DNA of 64,000 nucleotides from Legionella lansingensis (GCF_900187355.1 NZ_LT906451.1:235001-299000), one strand, 5' to 3'; positions 53,601 to 63,353 are shown, counted from the first letter of the stretch. Notes: generated by a model from the sequence alone, not told the origin. A program made the numbers and translations.

Positions 53601-56600
53601 ATTGCTTAAGTGAGAATTGCACTAAAAAAGGTTTCTCGCTATTTTCTTTACCGGCGGATTCAAGACCAAATGCTGAGATGAGGATATTGTTCAGTGCTTT
53701 TTGAAATTGCAAACCAAAGCCTGCATGAATAATTTGTTGCAAAAGCTCTTCATGTTGGACAGGCTCGTTAAGCGCAAAATGGATAATGTGTGCTAATAAG
53801 TCTGGGCTTAATTTTTTTAATAACCCTTGGGTTTTGCTGCGTTCCAAATATAATTTTTCTAGCACATAGAGTAACTCCTTGGCGAGGAGTTCATTTTTTT
53901 TATCCACAAAAACGGGCAAATAAGAATTTAGGATAGCAGCCATGCTTTCCTGATCGGTTTTTACAAAGGATTGTTTCAGATTGGTTAGTCGGGCGATATC
54001 TTGCTTATCATTATTGAAACTAAACCCCAAAATAGTTATACGCATTGTGTGCGTAGTCAATGTGTTTTCGATCTCTCGTAGTTTTTCAATTTCTGGAAGA
54101 AACCAATCCATTTCCAAATGATTGGTAAACGTTTTTGGTAACAACAATTCTTGCAATTGGGATTCGTCTAAACATGCTTCCTTTGCTTGTATGACGAACA
54201 GGAGCAAGTTGGTTAGGTTAGGTTTGTGAGCGAATGCAGCTGCATCGCGCTGAAGTTTTAGGTTGTTCAAAGGTTGCAGGTATAACTCCCGTATAAGTGT
54301 CTGCAACGAAGTCGTTTTTACCAGATTTTTTAAATCTTGATAAGCACTTCTTAGTTCCATTTGTTTCCTGTGAAGCTGTGCCATTTGCAGAGAGAATTCC
54401 ATATGCGGAAATTTCCCCAGTAGTTCTTTAATGAATTCATCACTTAAGCTATTTGTTAGCGGTGAAAATAAACCATATTGCAAAAGCCAGTTTCTAAACC
54501 CTCTATCTTCGAATACCTTTAGTTTGCCAAACCCTATCTGCAACAATTTTGCAAATTCTATGACAGGTATCAGTTGTTGCGATTTGAACCACTGCTGATG
54601 TGCTAGTAAGGCAGTACTTATTAATTTGACCTCTACTTCTCGTAAATGATTAATTTTTCCATTTATGATTCTGCCCATGTAGGAATTAGGCTTGAACAAT
54701 TGTATTAACCTAGAATCTGAGAAATGTTCCATGACTTGTAGATGCAGCTGGTAATTTTGGATACAAACCTTAATTTTTTGGTAATGAGAGTCATCAACGT
54801 TTTTTATCGATTGCGCATAGTCAACGAGTAGATTGAATAAACGATTAAGTTGAGTTTCGGCAAGAGAGTCAAGATTTTTTTGCAACAATAAAGGGATAAT
54901 TATTTGCTGATAAAGCTCCGTTTGTTCAATCACTGTTTGGTCACTGGGATGAGATCGTAAATATCCAATAACTTCTAAAACTCCCTCAGAAATTAAGGGC
55001 AAACGTTGAACCCATCTTGCACTCGTTAGGATTTGAGAAGCTACTTCCTGAGTAGCAGATAAAGGCTCATAAAAGGCATTCAATTCATTAACTTGGTTCC
55101 ACAATTCAAAATGGGCTTTTATTGTCTCCCTGATAATATCTGGTTCTAAAGCTTGCACGAGTCGGGGGTTACAATTACAGCCTAACCAAGGATTTAGAGC
55201 ACCTTGTTGTAACAAAGTATATAGTAGTCCTCGTTGTTCTATTGCCATGTCCAAAGTGGGGTTACGTAAGTAAGCACCTATCCCCTGACTAAGATAAAGG
55301 CTCTTCTCGATAACGAGCATGAGCTTGGCTTTATTTTTTTCATTTATTGTGTAATTAGCGAAGGCGGCAAGGGTTTGGGAATCAATGTTCATGGTCTCGA
55401 ACCACTGAGCGAGAGGTATATTTTTCTCCTCAAGATAGGCAAAGATAGCATCAACAAAAGCCGTTTTGGCGGACACAGGACTGTAGCTGTCTAAAATTCT
55501 CAGTATCTGTTTCCCCGAGCTTAAGTCAGCAAGAAGTGTATTGCGTTCAGCTTTACCAAGTTCGGCTAGTCCCATGGGGTTCCTAGCCAATAAATCAACG
55601 AAAACGAATCGTGTCTTACTCTTTGTATAAATACTATATAGAGTCGATACAGGTAGAGCCCGAGCTAAGGTCATCAGTGATGACCATTGGACATCACTGA
55701 TGGTAGGGCGTTGTAATAGTTCAACTGCTAATTGTTGCTGATTCTGAGAAGTTAATGTCTCAAACAATATTGTAAACTGATCATCGTTCATGTCAGTAGG
55801 AGGTGAACTTAGCAATTGCTTAATGAATCTTTGATAACTACCATCATTAATTAAATTTGCCGGTAGTCGCTGATTTGTATATTCGAGTAAGATCTTGGTT
55901 AATGGATGCCGTCCTATTGTTTTCACGTCAACCTCTTTTAACCAGATTAAGGCGCACTCGGCAAAGCTTTCGCTTGCTAAAAATTTATGCGCCCAGTGAA
56001 GATTATGCCCTGTCAAACAGGATAAGGTATTAAGTACGAGTTGTTCTAGCTCTTGGCAGTATTGTGAGTCTCTGCTGCTTTCTTTGTTTTGTTTGAGCAA
56101 GTCTGTGATTAAGTTTAAATGTTTTAGAACGAGTGTTACATCCGCCTCTTTGTTCACATTTATGCTAGGAAGACTTAATAATGTTATATTGATTAACAAT
56201 AAGGCAGATCCCTGCAAGTTTTGTGGTCGGATGAGTTTTTGTACTTGGGTGATGAAATGATGTTTGTCCTCAGGTGGAAGTGTAATCACATGCCGGAAGA
56301 GCGCTATGAAATGCACTGGCGCTGCTTCGTCAGACACTAACTGCAAGAAGATTGTATGAAAGTGAGGTTTTAAATCCTCATGTTGATAAATAGCATCCAA
56401 TAAAGATTGGTTCAGAGGTAAAGAGATAATCAGGGAACCATAATTTAATTCTGCACATTGTTTGTTAGTGATAAGTTGATTAAACCAGGCAGGAAATCTA
56501 TCAATGATATCAGTTGCTTTGGTTTCTCTAACAAGCCAGCATAATTCCTCTTCAGTGAAAAGAGAAATGAGAGACTCCAAATTGGGTAAATTGAGAATAA

Positions 56601-59229
56601 ATTGTGTAGTTTTATCAATCAATATAGGGTTGTTATTGCTGTCTTTAATTTGAGCTATTAGGCTCTTTATCAGCGCTAACGTTTGCTCTTTGTCTTTGTT
56701 TTTTAAATAAATTGCAACTTTTTCCCAATTGCTTTTAGTGTTTTCGGATAAGGATTTAGTCAAAATTTTGGCTAGATAATCAACTTGTATTTGTTCCAGA
56801 GTACTGGTTTCAATCTGGGTTAAATATTGAGCACTAAGATGAGCATCCTGACTTTCGCAGACATTGATGGCCAGTTTCGCCAACAAAGGATCAAAACAAT
56901 GTGTTAAGGTAAGTTGCGTTGTTAATAAAGTGACGCAATGATTTTCATCATAACTATCTGATTTGGCTTGTAATAGACGCCAACAGGCCTGTTTTAAATA
57001 CGTGTAATTTTTCTTGCCTTGTTCATTCAAGGTTTCTTGAGCTGCTTCAAGATTGATGAAAATGGTTTGTAATTTTTTGGGAGAAGATTGGTAGTGGCTA
57101 AGTAAATTAAACGCAATTTTTTCTGCCTTCTGTGAATCTAAAACGATGAGATTTAAAAGACGATTGGCCCTTAATTTTAAATCAGTGGATGCGTTGTTAA
57201 CCAAATAACCTTGCAGTAGTGATGGAGTAAAATCTTGAAATAGTGAGGAACGAGAACATAAGATTTGAAAGCTCTCCGGGTTTTCAAGCAAATGAGTGGC
57301 TAATAGTCCGGAGTTTTCCCATCCAACCCACTGATGAATCGGAGCGTGTTCATCAAGCGCAAGTTGTAATCTGTAGCAGAAATGGCACAGAAGTGGATCC
57401 AAGGTAGTAGCGTAATCGCGATCGGTTTTTTCTTTATCAAGTAGTTGGAAGATTAAGGTTATTAAATTTTTATCATCAATAAACGGCATTAATTTGTCTA
57501 GAAATGCCTGATTAATCATCGGAGTATTTAGTAATAGATAAAGGAGCTGAGGTTGTCTGTCCGTTTCTTTCAGTAATTCTACAAAACATTGAAGATCACT
57601 CTCAGATGCATTTTGACGCATAGCATATAAATAGAGAGCCAATAATTCCCCGCTAAAAAAACATCTTAACAAAGATAACTGCTCTGGAAGTCGCAGCATT
57701 TTTAGTAATTCTTGACAAGGACTCAACAACATCGTCTTTGAGAATTGTTCCGCAAATAGGACGTTTAACCATTGATAACGAAGCTGGGTGTTATCCTTAA
57801 AATTGCTAAAAATTATTTTTAGTGAGTCACTGATTATCTCCTCAGGAAGTAATTTAAGCGTTTGTGCTAAGCTCGCGAGATGATCTGGGGTGAGAGAAAG
57901 GCTAATTTTTTTACACAATACCCTAAAATAAACAGAGGACAAGGGTTCGATCTCTTGGCGAAGTACTTGTTTTAAAGCCAAAATATGACCGCAGAAAGTG
58001 ATCAGTTGCTTCTCATTTAGAGTCGATAGACAAGTCTCAGTTAATCCGTTATCACGCGACTTGCTCTTAGCGATATAATTGATAGTGATGGTCTTGTCTT
58101 CATCATCGATCGCTTGGATGCAGCTTAAAATTTTTGTTCTGTCGTAAGACATATCATACAACGTATCCAGAAAGCAGATTACCTCGGCCAAATTTTTCTT
58201 GGTGTATCTAATGTAATATTTTTTAAAATAAGGAATGAGCTCATTTGTGGGTAAATTGGCAAAAACGGTCGCTAGGGATGTCGTTGCTGTCGCTTTAAAA
58301 GCAGAGTCGCTTAAGTCATATTTGTTCGGGTTTTCGAGCAGTTCAATGATTAAATCTTTTTGCTGACTTGGGTTTGTTTGCACCAACAAACGCTTCATCA
58401 ACAAGATGTTAGCAAGCTCACTATTCCCCGTGACTAATTGCTCATATTCCGTTTTTGAACTGGTAGCTCGAACAGTTAAGGCCATGGCTAGAACATCATA
58501 TTTGTTCAAATAACTTTGCCGGCGTTCCGTAAATCGCGTATGCTTTTCTCTTCCATCTGATGCGTAAGTAGCAGCCATTGCTCTTAGCTGAAAAGTAAGA
58601 TTAACGAGCTGATCGGTAGTTAGCATCAAGGTTAGATAGTTCATGTTCTCACTAGAACAAGTTGTTGGTGAGAGTACAATGCTGCTGGCAAGTTTCCCCA
58701 GATGACTACTGGCAATATTCTTGCTGCTGCGCTTTGAAAGGATGTAAGCTATTAGGGATGCAAGCCAGGGAGGATTGTCCTGTGCTGTCTCCAATAAACG
58801 TTCGTATAAGCGTTCTCGCTGTGTATTGGGAAGATGAGTTAACAGCGTCGTCATAATATCATCGTTCTGATTGTGGTGTTCAATCCATAAGATGATGGAA
58901 GATAAGATCCCCTGCCATAAATGTTGCTTTTCAATAAGGCAAATTTCGAGGTCATTGAGTATTGCTTTAATTTTCTCCTGATGCGAGTTGTCTAGTGCAT
59001 GAAGCAATAATTCACCAAGAATTCTCGCTTTTAATTGCGTATGATCCTCAGTGTTTTCTTCTTCCTTAAGCAATGTGAATAAGATTGATAATTTATCTAT
59101 AGCTTGCTGCTCAACGAGCTTATCGATAACGCTGTTTAGGGTATCGAAGCCAGGTCTTTCTTGATTAAATAATTCACGAGCTTTGAGAAAGGATATGTTA
59201 GATAAGAATTCTGTCTCAAAATGATTGCC
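50641..59229 (-). CDS. giant protein of 2862 residues, predicted all-helical, function unknown
   Basis: An uninterrupted 8.6-kb gene, 13% of the window. The ATG at 59229 is six bases after AAGGAG. The sequence is Leu/Gln/Lys-rich with amphipathic helices over its whole length (for example LLNRLFNLLVDYAQSIKN), resembling a HEAT/ARM-type or coiled solenoid; no repeat unit could be fixed by eye. There is no signal peptide or membrane segment and no enzyme motif that I recognise. Near the C-terminus a Trp/Phe-rich stretch (FFYGWETWFEPKKPKY) is followed by a serine-rich linker, and the last 30 residues are rich in Ser/Thr and end GILFK, with hydrophobics near the end as in some Dot/Icm substrates. 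Host-directed effector or bacterial scaffold are both possible. Confidence 0.75.
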   Translation of the reverse strand, partial: GNHFETEFLSNISFLKARELFNQERPGFDTLNSVIDKLVEQQAIDKLSILFTLLKEEENTEDHTQLKARILGELLLHALDNSHQEKIKAILNDLEICLIEKQHLWQGILSSIILWIEHHNQNDDIMTTLLTHLPNTQRERLYERLLETAQDNPPWLASLIAYILSKRSSKNIASSHLGKLASSIVLSPTTCSSENMNYLTLMLTTDQLVNLTFQLRAMAATYASDGREKHTRFTERRQSYLNKYDVLAMALTVRATSSKTEYEQLVTGNSELANILLMKRLLVQTNPSQQKDLIIELLENPNKYDLSDSAFKATATTSLATVFANLPTNELIPYFKKYYIRYTKKNLAEVICFLDTLYDMSYDRTKILSCIQAIDDEDKTITINYIAKSKSRDNGLTETCLSTLNEKQLITFCGHILALKQVLRQEIEPLSSVYFRVLCKKISLSLTPDHLASLAQTLKLLPEEIISDSLKIIFSNFKDNTQLRYQWLNVLFAEQFSKTMLLSPCQELLKMLRLPEQLSLLRCFFSGELLALYLYAMRQNASESDLQCFVELLKETDRQPQLLYLLLNTPMINQAFLDKLMPFIDDKNLITLIFQLLDKEKTDRDYATTLDPLLCHFCYRLQLALDEHAPIHQWVGWENSGLLATHLLENPESFQILCSRSSLFQDFTPSLLQGYLVNNASTDLKLRANRLLNLIVLDSQKAEKIAFNLLSHYQSSPKKLQTIFINLEAAQETLNEQGKKNYTYLKQACWRLLQAKSDSYDENHCVTLLTTQLTLTHCFDPLLAKLAINVCESQDAHLSAQYLTQIETSTLEQIQVDYLAKILTKSLSENTKSNWEKVAIYLKNKDKEQTLALIKSLIAQIKDSNNNPILIDKTTQFILNLPNLESLISLFTEEELCWLVRETKATDIIDRFPAWFNQLITNKQCAELNYGSLIISLPLNQSLLDAIYQHEDLKPHFHTIFLQLVSDEAAPVHFIALFRHVITLPPEDKHHFITQVQKLIRPQNLQGSALLLINITLLSLPSINVNKEADVTLVLKHLNLITDLLKQNKESSRDSQYCQELEQLVLNTLSCLTGHNLHWAHKFLASESFAECALIWLKEVDVKTIGRHPLTKILLEYTNQRLPANLINDGSYQRFIKQLLSSPPTDMNDDQFTILFETLTSQNQQQLAVELLQRPTISDVQWSSLMTLARALPVSTLYSIYTKSKTRFVFVDLLARNPMGLAELGKAERNTLLADLSSGKQILRILDSYSPVSAKTAFVDAIFAYLEEKNIPLAQWFETMNIDSQTLAAFANYTINEKNKAKLMLVIEKSLYLSQGIGAYLRNPTLDMAIEQRGLLYTLLQQGALNPWLGCNCNPRLVQALEPDIIRETIKAHFELWNQVNELNAFYEPLSATQEVASQILTSARWVQRLPLISEGVLEVIGYLRSHPSDQTVIEQTELYQQIIIPLLLQKNLDSLAETQLNRLFNLLVDYAQSIKNVDDSHYQKIKVCIQNYQLHLQVMEHFSDSRLIQLFKPNSYMGRIINGKINHLREVEVKLISTALLAHQQWFKSQQLIPVIEFAKLLQIGFGKLKVFEDRGFRNWLLQYGLFSPLTNSLSDEFIKELLGKFPHMEFSLQMAQLHRKQMELRSAYQDLKNLVKTTSLQTLIRELYLQPLNNLKLQRDAAAFAHKPNLTNLLLFVIQAKEACLDESQLQELLLPKTFTNHLEMDWFLPEIEKLREIENTLTTHTMRITILGFSFNNDKQDIARLTNLKQSFVKTDQESMAAILNSYLPVFVDKKNELLAKELLYVLEKLYLERSKTQGLLKKLSPDLLAHIIHFALNEPVQHEELLQQIIHAGFGLQFQKALNNILISAFGLESAGKENSEKPFLVQFSLKQFANLTASECENLIISQRLLFQIKPVPELTSWHSQGQEAHVYFCADASIFSMLMQWQEVISQHTPKDEITIEAQQNINYCFDFFSKETKGLAYYKLMEKFHQEVNKDQPAVYYHWLCLLSFLSHDKTVLITYFLTWLEHTEDKNLKSQPFLEKLLSHIFNHHLLGELCQQLSQNKPLTENKSQWLFEHILATQVMDNGLLQNIALGFSWPWLQEKMKDQSLDQLALLRLTLGQGKHLKAITENNSAKLTLLTLLNECRFPPNELIPLQKNITDITTKALFAAHLLSRKDYLDQLPGENFLENQAEFEDRFDFRLQSMVNQLDLAAIPPEAMKELQPEAAATLLCSVRHFHRLNTSYMEPILQRVGEKNTAFIKYWLIHSANMPNVAKPLVALIKLQPHVVLSQLLQLSEPKRNAHLLTLIQNLDQLPTTTAKNLIMLCDEAHLNYACHLYFYGGQSEDISIQFIQDLTDKILEQKKPLTSRTIQLLIRLSEGEKFDSLREKIGKATSDYLRSSALFADCSIFYDDGHLNIKRMQKHIPLLTGQTDSATQQSYRQTFTKIFKKMLLVKDETPIQFTDTTITMNPLIAVLAKDIEQIKSIDYFLIHYHGKAEALEQCLNHYLNHLELGNRTLGSKQLQTTAWLLNRSEIAMSTRKILFEVFIKHPKLLNEKISASLLTFNADRIVSQFGQKGDYQALIFVCSLGLPSMDEDSDNTRMVQQALQEAEFESSLANITGFLCNFRIWLKRTFFYGWETWFEPKKPKYVIPFTKDNSQDHSASIILQEPSSSNSSIEEVFSIQPTSALKEGLESLLRRVKGNADLTSLQILVDGLAIYDWQTPNSTELDTRKTIDDLFEVLLQRMKSEHSMSTWLPQHFEIFIANRTRLVGLYLEHNQQEKLLDLLSHASKGPGNFNQILTKLSEVKEPELVTDKTIPIVVQQMDVSLLGKVTGTLSSLSSFFWTSPSKNATPDRSVTSTSEKRGWFQGILFK

Positions 59230-59253
59230 CATTGCTGACTCCTTGTCTTGCAA

Positions 59254-59397
59254 TAGACCTCTTGCATAACGGTATCTTTTATTTTATTGCTGCGTTATCA
59301 ATGTTTCTGCGTGCGCATTTACTTTATGTAAACTCCGCTCCTCAAAACATTGATGTCTTGCACTCAAATAAAATCTACCGGTTATGCAAGAGGTCTA
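59254..59397. mobile_element. MITE-like palindromic element, 144 bp
   Basis: Perfect 17-bp terminal inverted repeats (TAGACCTCTTGCATAAC and complement) enclose nested inverted repeats: TTTTATTT/AAATAAAA-type arms, ATCAATGTTT/AAACATTGAT and TTTAC/GTAAA around the centre. The whole element could fold into one long hairpin and encodes nothing. TA at both tips could be the target duplication of an IS5-like element. It ends 25 bp before the start of the giant gene. Confidence 0.75.
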
Positions 59398-59488
59398 ATA
59401 ACCAACGACAGTCAAGCTATCTTTGTCTTGGTTCCAATCCTTTGGTCACATCAGCATAACTGCTTGAGAAAAAATTTCAATATTTGTG

Positions 59489-60943
59489 TTATTTTTGCCA
59501 AAAATGGGGTGAAAATAGAATAAGGAGAGAAAATATTTCCAAGCGGCCGGCGAGCATCGAAAAAATGAGTATCCATTTGCTTGCTTGGTTAAGATCAGCA
59601 AAATTATCACTGATAGTGCCTAACCCAGCACCAGCATTTGCGATACTGGCAGTGATCGCCGAAAAAGAAGTTACAAAATCGTTACCAATAGCCATAAACA
59701 GTACCATCAAAGCCAAAAAAAGAGCAATAAACACAGAGATGAAACTCCACATGGACTCTAACACTGGCTCCGGTAAACTGTGTTTGCCGAATTTAATTGG
59801 GATTAATGCATGAGGATGGAGCAAGCGGACAATCTCACGTTTGCTTTGCTTATAAATAAGCAGAGCACGAATAACTTTTACCCCCCCACACGTTGAACCT
59901 GCGCAACCACCAACAATCGCCAACAACATAAGCAATATCGGCACATAAGTGGGCCAGGTGCTAAAAGGAGCAGACACAAATCCCGTGGTGGTCGCTAAAG
60001 AAATCACATTAAAAAGACTTTTAACCAGTGCATGAGGATTGGCCTCAAAAAACTCGTAGAATACAAGAGAAATAGTTATCACAAGACTTGCCAAAAAAAG
60101 GAAGGCAAGGTAGAAACGGAACTCTTCATCTTGCCAATAAGGTCTAAGACTCTTTTTCTTAAGGGCTAGAAAATGCAGCGCGAAATTTGTTCCACCGAGG
60201 AGCATGAAAAAACAGGCTATTAATTCAATCGTGTCACTTTGGTAATAGGCAAAACTGGCATCATGCATTGAGAATCCACCAGTGGAAACCGTTGCAAAAC
60301 TTTCGCCCAAGGCATCAAACCAATCCATTCCTGCGGCCCAATAACTAAACCAACATAACACAGTCAGCAGTAAATAAAGAAACCACAATGCCTTTGCAGT
60401 TTGTGCAATTCTTGGGGTTAATTTGCTATCTTTCATTGGGCCTGGGGTTTCTGCTCTAAAAAGTTGCATGCCCCCGACCCCTAACATAGGTAAAATAGCC
60501 ACGGCTAAAACAACAATTCCCATGCCGCCTAGAAATTGAAGCTGTTGACGATAAAACAATACCGCATGAGGAAAATCTTCAATATGGCGAATGATAGTTG
60601 CACCGGTGGTTGTAAAACCAGAAACAGACTCAAAGATAGCATCAGTAATGCTGTGATCATGCTGCTTGATTGCAAAGATAAAGGGTAAAGAGGCATAAAG
60701 ACAAAGAACAAACCAAAACAATACTACAAGAAGAAAACCATCGCGAATTTTGAGTTCATGATGCTGCTGTCTAAAGCTGAACCATAAGATAACCCCGGTG
60801 GCAAATGTGCAGGTGAAAGCAGCCAGAAAAGGCAGCCAAAACTGCTCATGAAAGATTAGATTTATAATAAGTGGAGTGAGCATGCTCACACTAAACATCA
60901 TTAGAAGAAGACCTAAAAGACGAAGAATCGTTTTAATTTGCAT
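59489..60943 (-). CDS. trkH: Trk potassium uptake protein TrkH
   Basis: The 484-residue membrane subunit of the Trk potassium transporter. Four pore loops with filter glycines can be seen: SGFTTTGAT, STGGFSM, TTTGFVS and NAGAGLG. About 10-12 hydrophobic segments are present. It starts three bases after trkA on the same strand, so subunit and regulator are produced together. Confidence 0.95.
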   Translation of the reverse strand: MQIKTILRLLGLLLMMFSVSMLTPLIINLIFHEQFWLPFLAAFTCTFATGVILWFSFRQQHHELKIRDGFLLVVLFWFVLCLYASLPFIFAIKQHDHSITDAIFESVSGFTTTGATIIRHIEDFPHAVLFYRQQLQFLGGMGIVVLAVAILPMLGVGGMQLFRAETPGPMKDSKLTPRIAQTAKALWFLYLLLTVLCWFSYWAAGMDWFDALGESFATVSTGGFSMHDASFAYYQSDTIELIACFFMLLGGTNFALHFLALKKKSLRPYWQDEEFRFYLAFLFLASLVITISLVFYEFFEANPHALVKSLFNVISLATTTGFVSAPFSTWPTYVPILLMLLAIVGGCAGSTCGGVKVIRALLIYKQSKREIVRLLHPHALIPIKFGKHSLPEPVLESMWSFISVFIALFLALMVLFMAIGNDFVTSFSAITASIANAGAGLGTISDNFADLNQASKWILIFSMLAGRLEIFSLLILFSPHFWQK

Positions 60944-60946
60944 TTT

Positions 60947-62323
60947 TTAACTCATGAACGTCAAATTGACTTGGAATAAGGATTCAACTTGACGCACATA
61001 TCGCCTTTTTAATAACAACAATATGACATGGTCACCTGATTCTATCACTAATTGTGGTTCAGGCATGATTAACTTTTCTTCCCTTATTACTGCCGCGATG
61101 AAACTGCTAGGGGGCAATTCAATTTCTGAGAGTTGGCGACCAACGACTTGCGAGGTTAAATGATCCCCATGCGTTATCAACTCAATGGCTTCTGCTTCAT
61201 CGTTTTGCAGGCGGTGCACCTTAACCATGTTTCCTCGCCGTAGTTTAGTAAGAATACTACCGATGGTAATTAATTGCGGGGAAATGGCATGATCAATATT
61301 GCTATCCTCAATTAAATCAACGTATGCATTACGGTTTACTAGGGAAATGACGTGCCGTGCGCCTAAGCGTTTGGCTTGCAGGCAAGACATAATATTGGCT
61401 TCGTCATCATTCGTTACCGCGCAAAAAACATCTGTAAATTCAATATTCTCATTGAGTAGTAAGTCGCGATCAGCAATATCCCCTTGCAAGACTGTGCCCT
61501 TGTGAAGCTGAGAGGCAAGATCGCTGGCGCGAGATAAATTGTGATCAATGACCTTGATACGATATTTTTCTTCCAAAGTTTGTGCAAGCTTTGAACCGAT
61601 ATGACCACCACCGGCAATCATGATTCGACGATTGGGGTGAGTGTAACGACCTAAAGCAATTAAAACCTGTTGTATGGCATGAGGGGAGGCAATAAAGAGA
61701 ACATCGTCACCAATGACAATCTCACAATGTTCATCGGGTTCGATGGCCACCTTGTCACGAAAGATAGCCACAACACGTGCTTCAATAGGTGCTAAATGCT
61801 CATATAGCTGCTGAATTGTTTTACCAACCATGATGCCACCTGGCTGCGGTTTAATGGTTGCTAATAGCACCTGTCCGTCCGCAAATTCGAGAAGTTGCCT
61901 CACTCCTGGATAATCAATCAAGTTTTCGATATGTTCAGTGACCAATTTTTCAGGGCTAATGCAAACATCTACTGGTACATGCTCGTTACAAAATAATTGC
62001 GGATAGTCGTAATAATCACGCGAGCGAATGCGCGCGATTTTAGTTGGTGTTCTAAACAGACTATAAGCAATCTGACAGCCCATCATATTGATTTCATCGC
62101 TGTTGGTGACTGCTATCAGCATATCCGCTTGTTCAATACCTGCTTCAATCAAAATATTAGGATGCGCCGCTGAGCCGTGAACAGTACGAATATCCAATCG
62201 GTGCTGTAACTCGCGTAAGCGTTCTTCATTTAAATCAACCAGGGTAATGTCATTGTCTTCGCGAGCCAAACTACGGGCGAGGGTACCTCCCACTTGTCCT
62301 GCCCCTAAAATGACTATTCTCAT
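60947..62323 (-). CDS. trkA: Trk potassium uptake system regulatory subunit TrkA
   Basis: A 458-residue peripheral protein that gates TrkH by binding NAD(H) or nucleotides. It is a duplicated RCK protein: first Rossmann motif GAGQVGGTLA at 7-16, second GGGHIGSKLA near 240, each followed by a TrkA-C subdomain. Start overlaps the dapF stop by four bases. In many gammaproteobacteria trkA and trkH are apart; here they are adjacent. Confidence 0.96.
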   Translation of the reverse strand: MRIVILGAGQVGGTLARSLAREDNDITLVDLNEERLRELQHRLDIRTVHGSAAHPNILIEAGIEQADMLIAVTNSDEINMMGCQIAYSLFRTPTKIARIRSRDYYDYPQLFCNEHVPVDVCISPEKLVTEHIENLIDYPGVRQLLEFADGQVLLATIKPQPGGIMVGKTIQQLYEHLAPIEARVVAIFRDKVAIEPDEHCEIVIGDDVLFIASPHAIQQVLIALGRYTHPNRRIMIAGGGHIGSKLAQTLEEKYRIKVIDHNLSRASDLASQLHKGTVLQGDIADRDLLLNENIEFTDVFCAVTNDDEANIMSCLQAKRLGARHVISLVNRNAYVDLIEDSNIDHAISPQLITIGSILTKLRRGNMVKVHRLQNDEAEAIELITHGDHLTSQVVGRQLSEIELPPSSFIAAVIREEKLIMPEPQLVIESGDHVILLLLKRRYVRQVESLFQVNLTFMS

Positions 62324-63153
62324 GACATCAATACCCCCTCATAAACAAAAGTAGCTGGTCCTTTCAAGTAAATAGGCCCCTCCATATCAGGCCAGTGAAC
62401 AATCAGCTTACCGCCGGATAAACTTACTTCAATCTCTGGGTGCAGCTGATAATAAAGCCTGCCGACGGCGGCAGCAGCTACAGCTCCACTACCGCAAGCT
62501 TTCGTTTCTCCACAGCCTCTTTCATAAACACGCAACCGAATATGATGTTTATCCATTAATTGCATAAAGCCAGCATTGGTTTGTTCAGGAAATAATCGAT
62601 GCTCACTGATTTCTTTTCCCAGATGTGGTACATCCATGATATCCACATTGTCAACGAGGCTTACTGCATGCGGATTGCCGACACTAAGCGCATGAATAAG
62701 ATGGCTGGAGCCATCTGCAAGCGTTAATTCATATAAAGAGGAGCGCTCCTGAACGAGCAAAGGAATATCGGCAGGATTCAAATTAGGATATCCCATATCC
62801 ACAGTAACAGTATCATCTGGATTAATTTCCAGACGCATTTGTGTACTCATCGTTGCAACAGAAATGATTTTTTGTTGCGTCAAACCATAATGACTAAGGA
62901 AGCGTGCAAGACAACGCGCTCCATTGCCGCATTGTCCAACTTCTTGACCATCCGCATTAAAAATTCGATAAAAAAAATCAATGTCTTTATTTTTGCTAGG
63001 TTCAATAATTAAACATTGATCAAAGCCTATTCCCGTATCACGTTTAGCCAACTCAGCAATTTTGGTTGCTGGCAAATTAATCTTTTGGTTTACGGCATCG
63101 ATAACCATAAAATCGTTACCTAAGCCGTGCATTTTTGTAAATCGGATAGTCAT
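62320..63153 (-). CDS. dapF: diaminopimelate epimerase
   Basis: DapF converts LL- to meso-diaminopimelate for lysine and peptidoglycan. From the ATG at 63153 it has 277 residues, the family length. Both catalytic cysteines are present, C75 in GQCGNGARC and C220 in KACGSGA. The frame is open a further 27 codons upstream, but that stretch lies in lptM. It is coupled to trkA by an ATGA overlap. Confidence 0.96.
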   Translation of the reverse strand: MTIRFTKMHGLGNDFMVIDAVNQKINLPATKIAELAKRDTGIGFDQCLIIEPSKNKDIDFFYRIFNADGQEVGQCGNGARCLARFLSHYGLTQQKIISVATMSTQMRLEINPDDTVTVDMGYPNLNPADIPLLVQERSSLYELTLADGSSHLIHALSVGNPHAVSLVDNVDIMDVPHLGKEISEHRLFPEQTNAGFMQLMDKHHIRLRVYERGCGETKACGSGAVAAAAVGRLYYQLHPEIEVSLSGGKLIVHWPDMEGPIYLKGPATFVYEGVLMS

Positions 63154-63160
63154 TTCCAAC

Positions 63161-63283
63161 TCATTTAGTGGCTGTGGTTGACTTTTTTTGCGGTTGTGTA
63201 TGGTCTGGCAGATATAGAGGTCCTTTCTGCCCACAAGACGATAACGTCAATACAGCGATTGTAAGTAGCAATAATCCACGCAT
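63161..63283 (-). CDS. lptM: LptM (YifL-type) small lipoprotein
   Basis: A 40-residue lipoprotein beginning MRGLLLLTIAVLTLSSCGQK. The lipobox LSSC puts the lipidated cysteine at 17, followed by the family motif GQKGPLYLP. In E. coli LptM (YifL) binds the LptDE translocon and aids its disulfide maturation. It is seven bases upstream of dapF, the same order as in other gammaproteobacteria, which strongly supports the call despite its size. Confidence 0.92.
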   Translation of the reverse strand: MRGLLLLTIAVLTLSSCGQKGPLYLPDHTQPQKKSTTATK

Positions 63284-63353
63284 AGTTAACACGGTTTTTT
63301 AGCAAATTATTATAAGTATATGGGTGGCATATATTTAAAACAACTAGGCGTTG

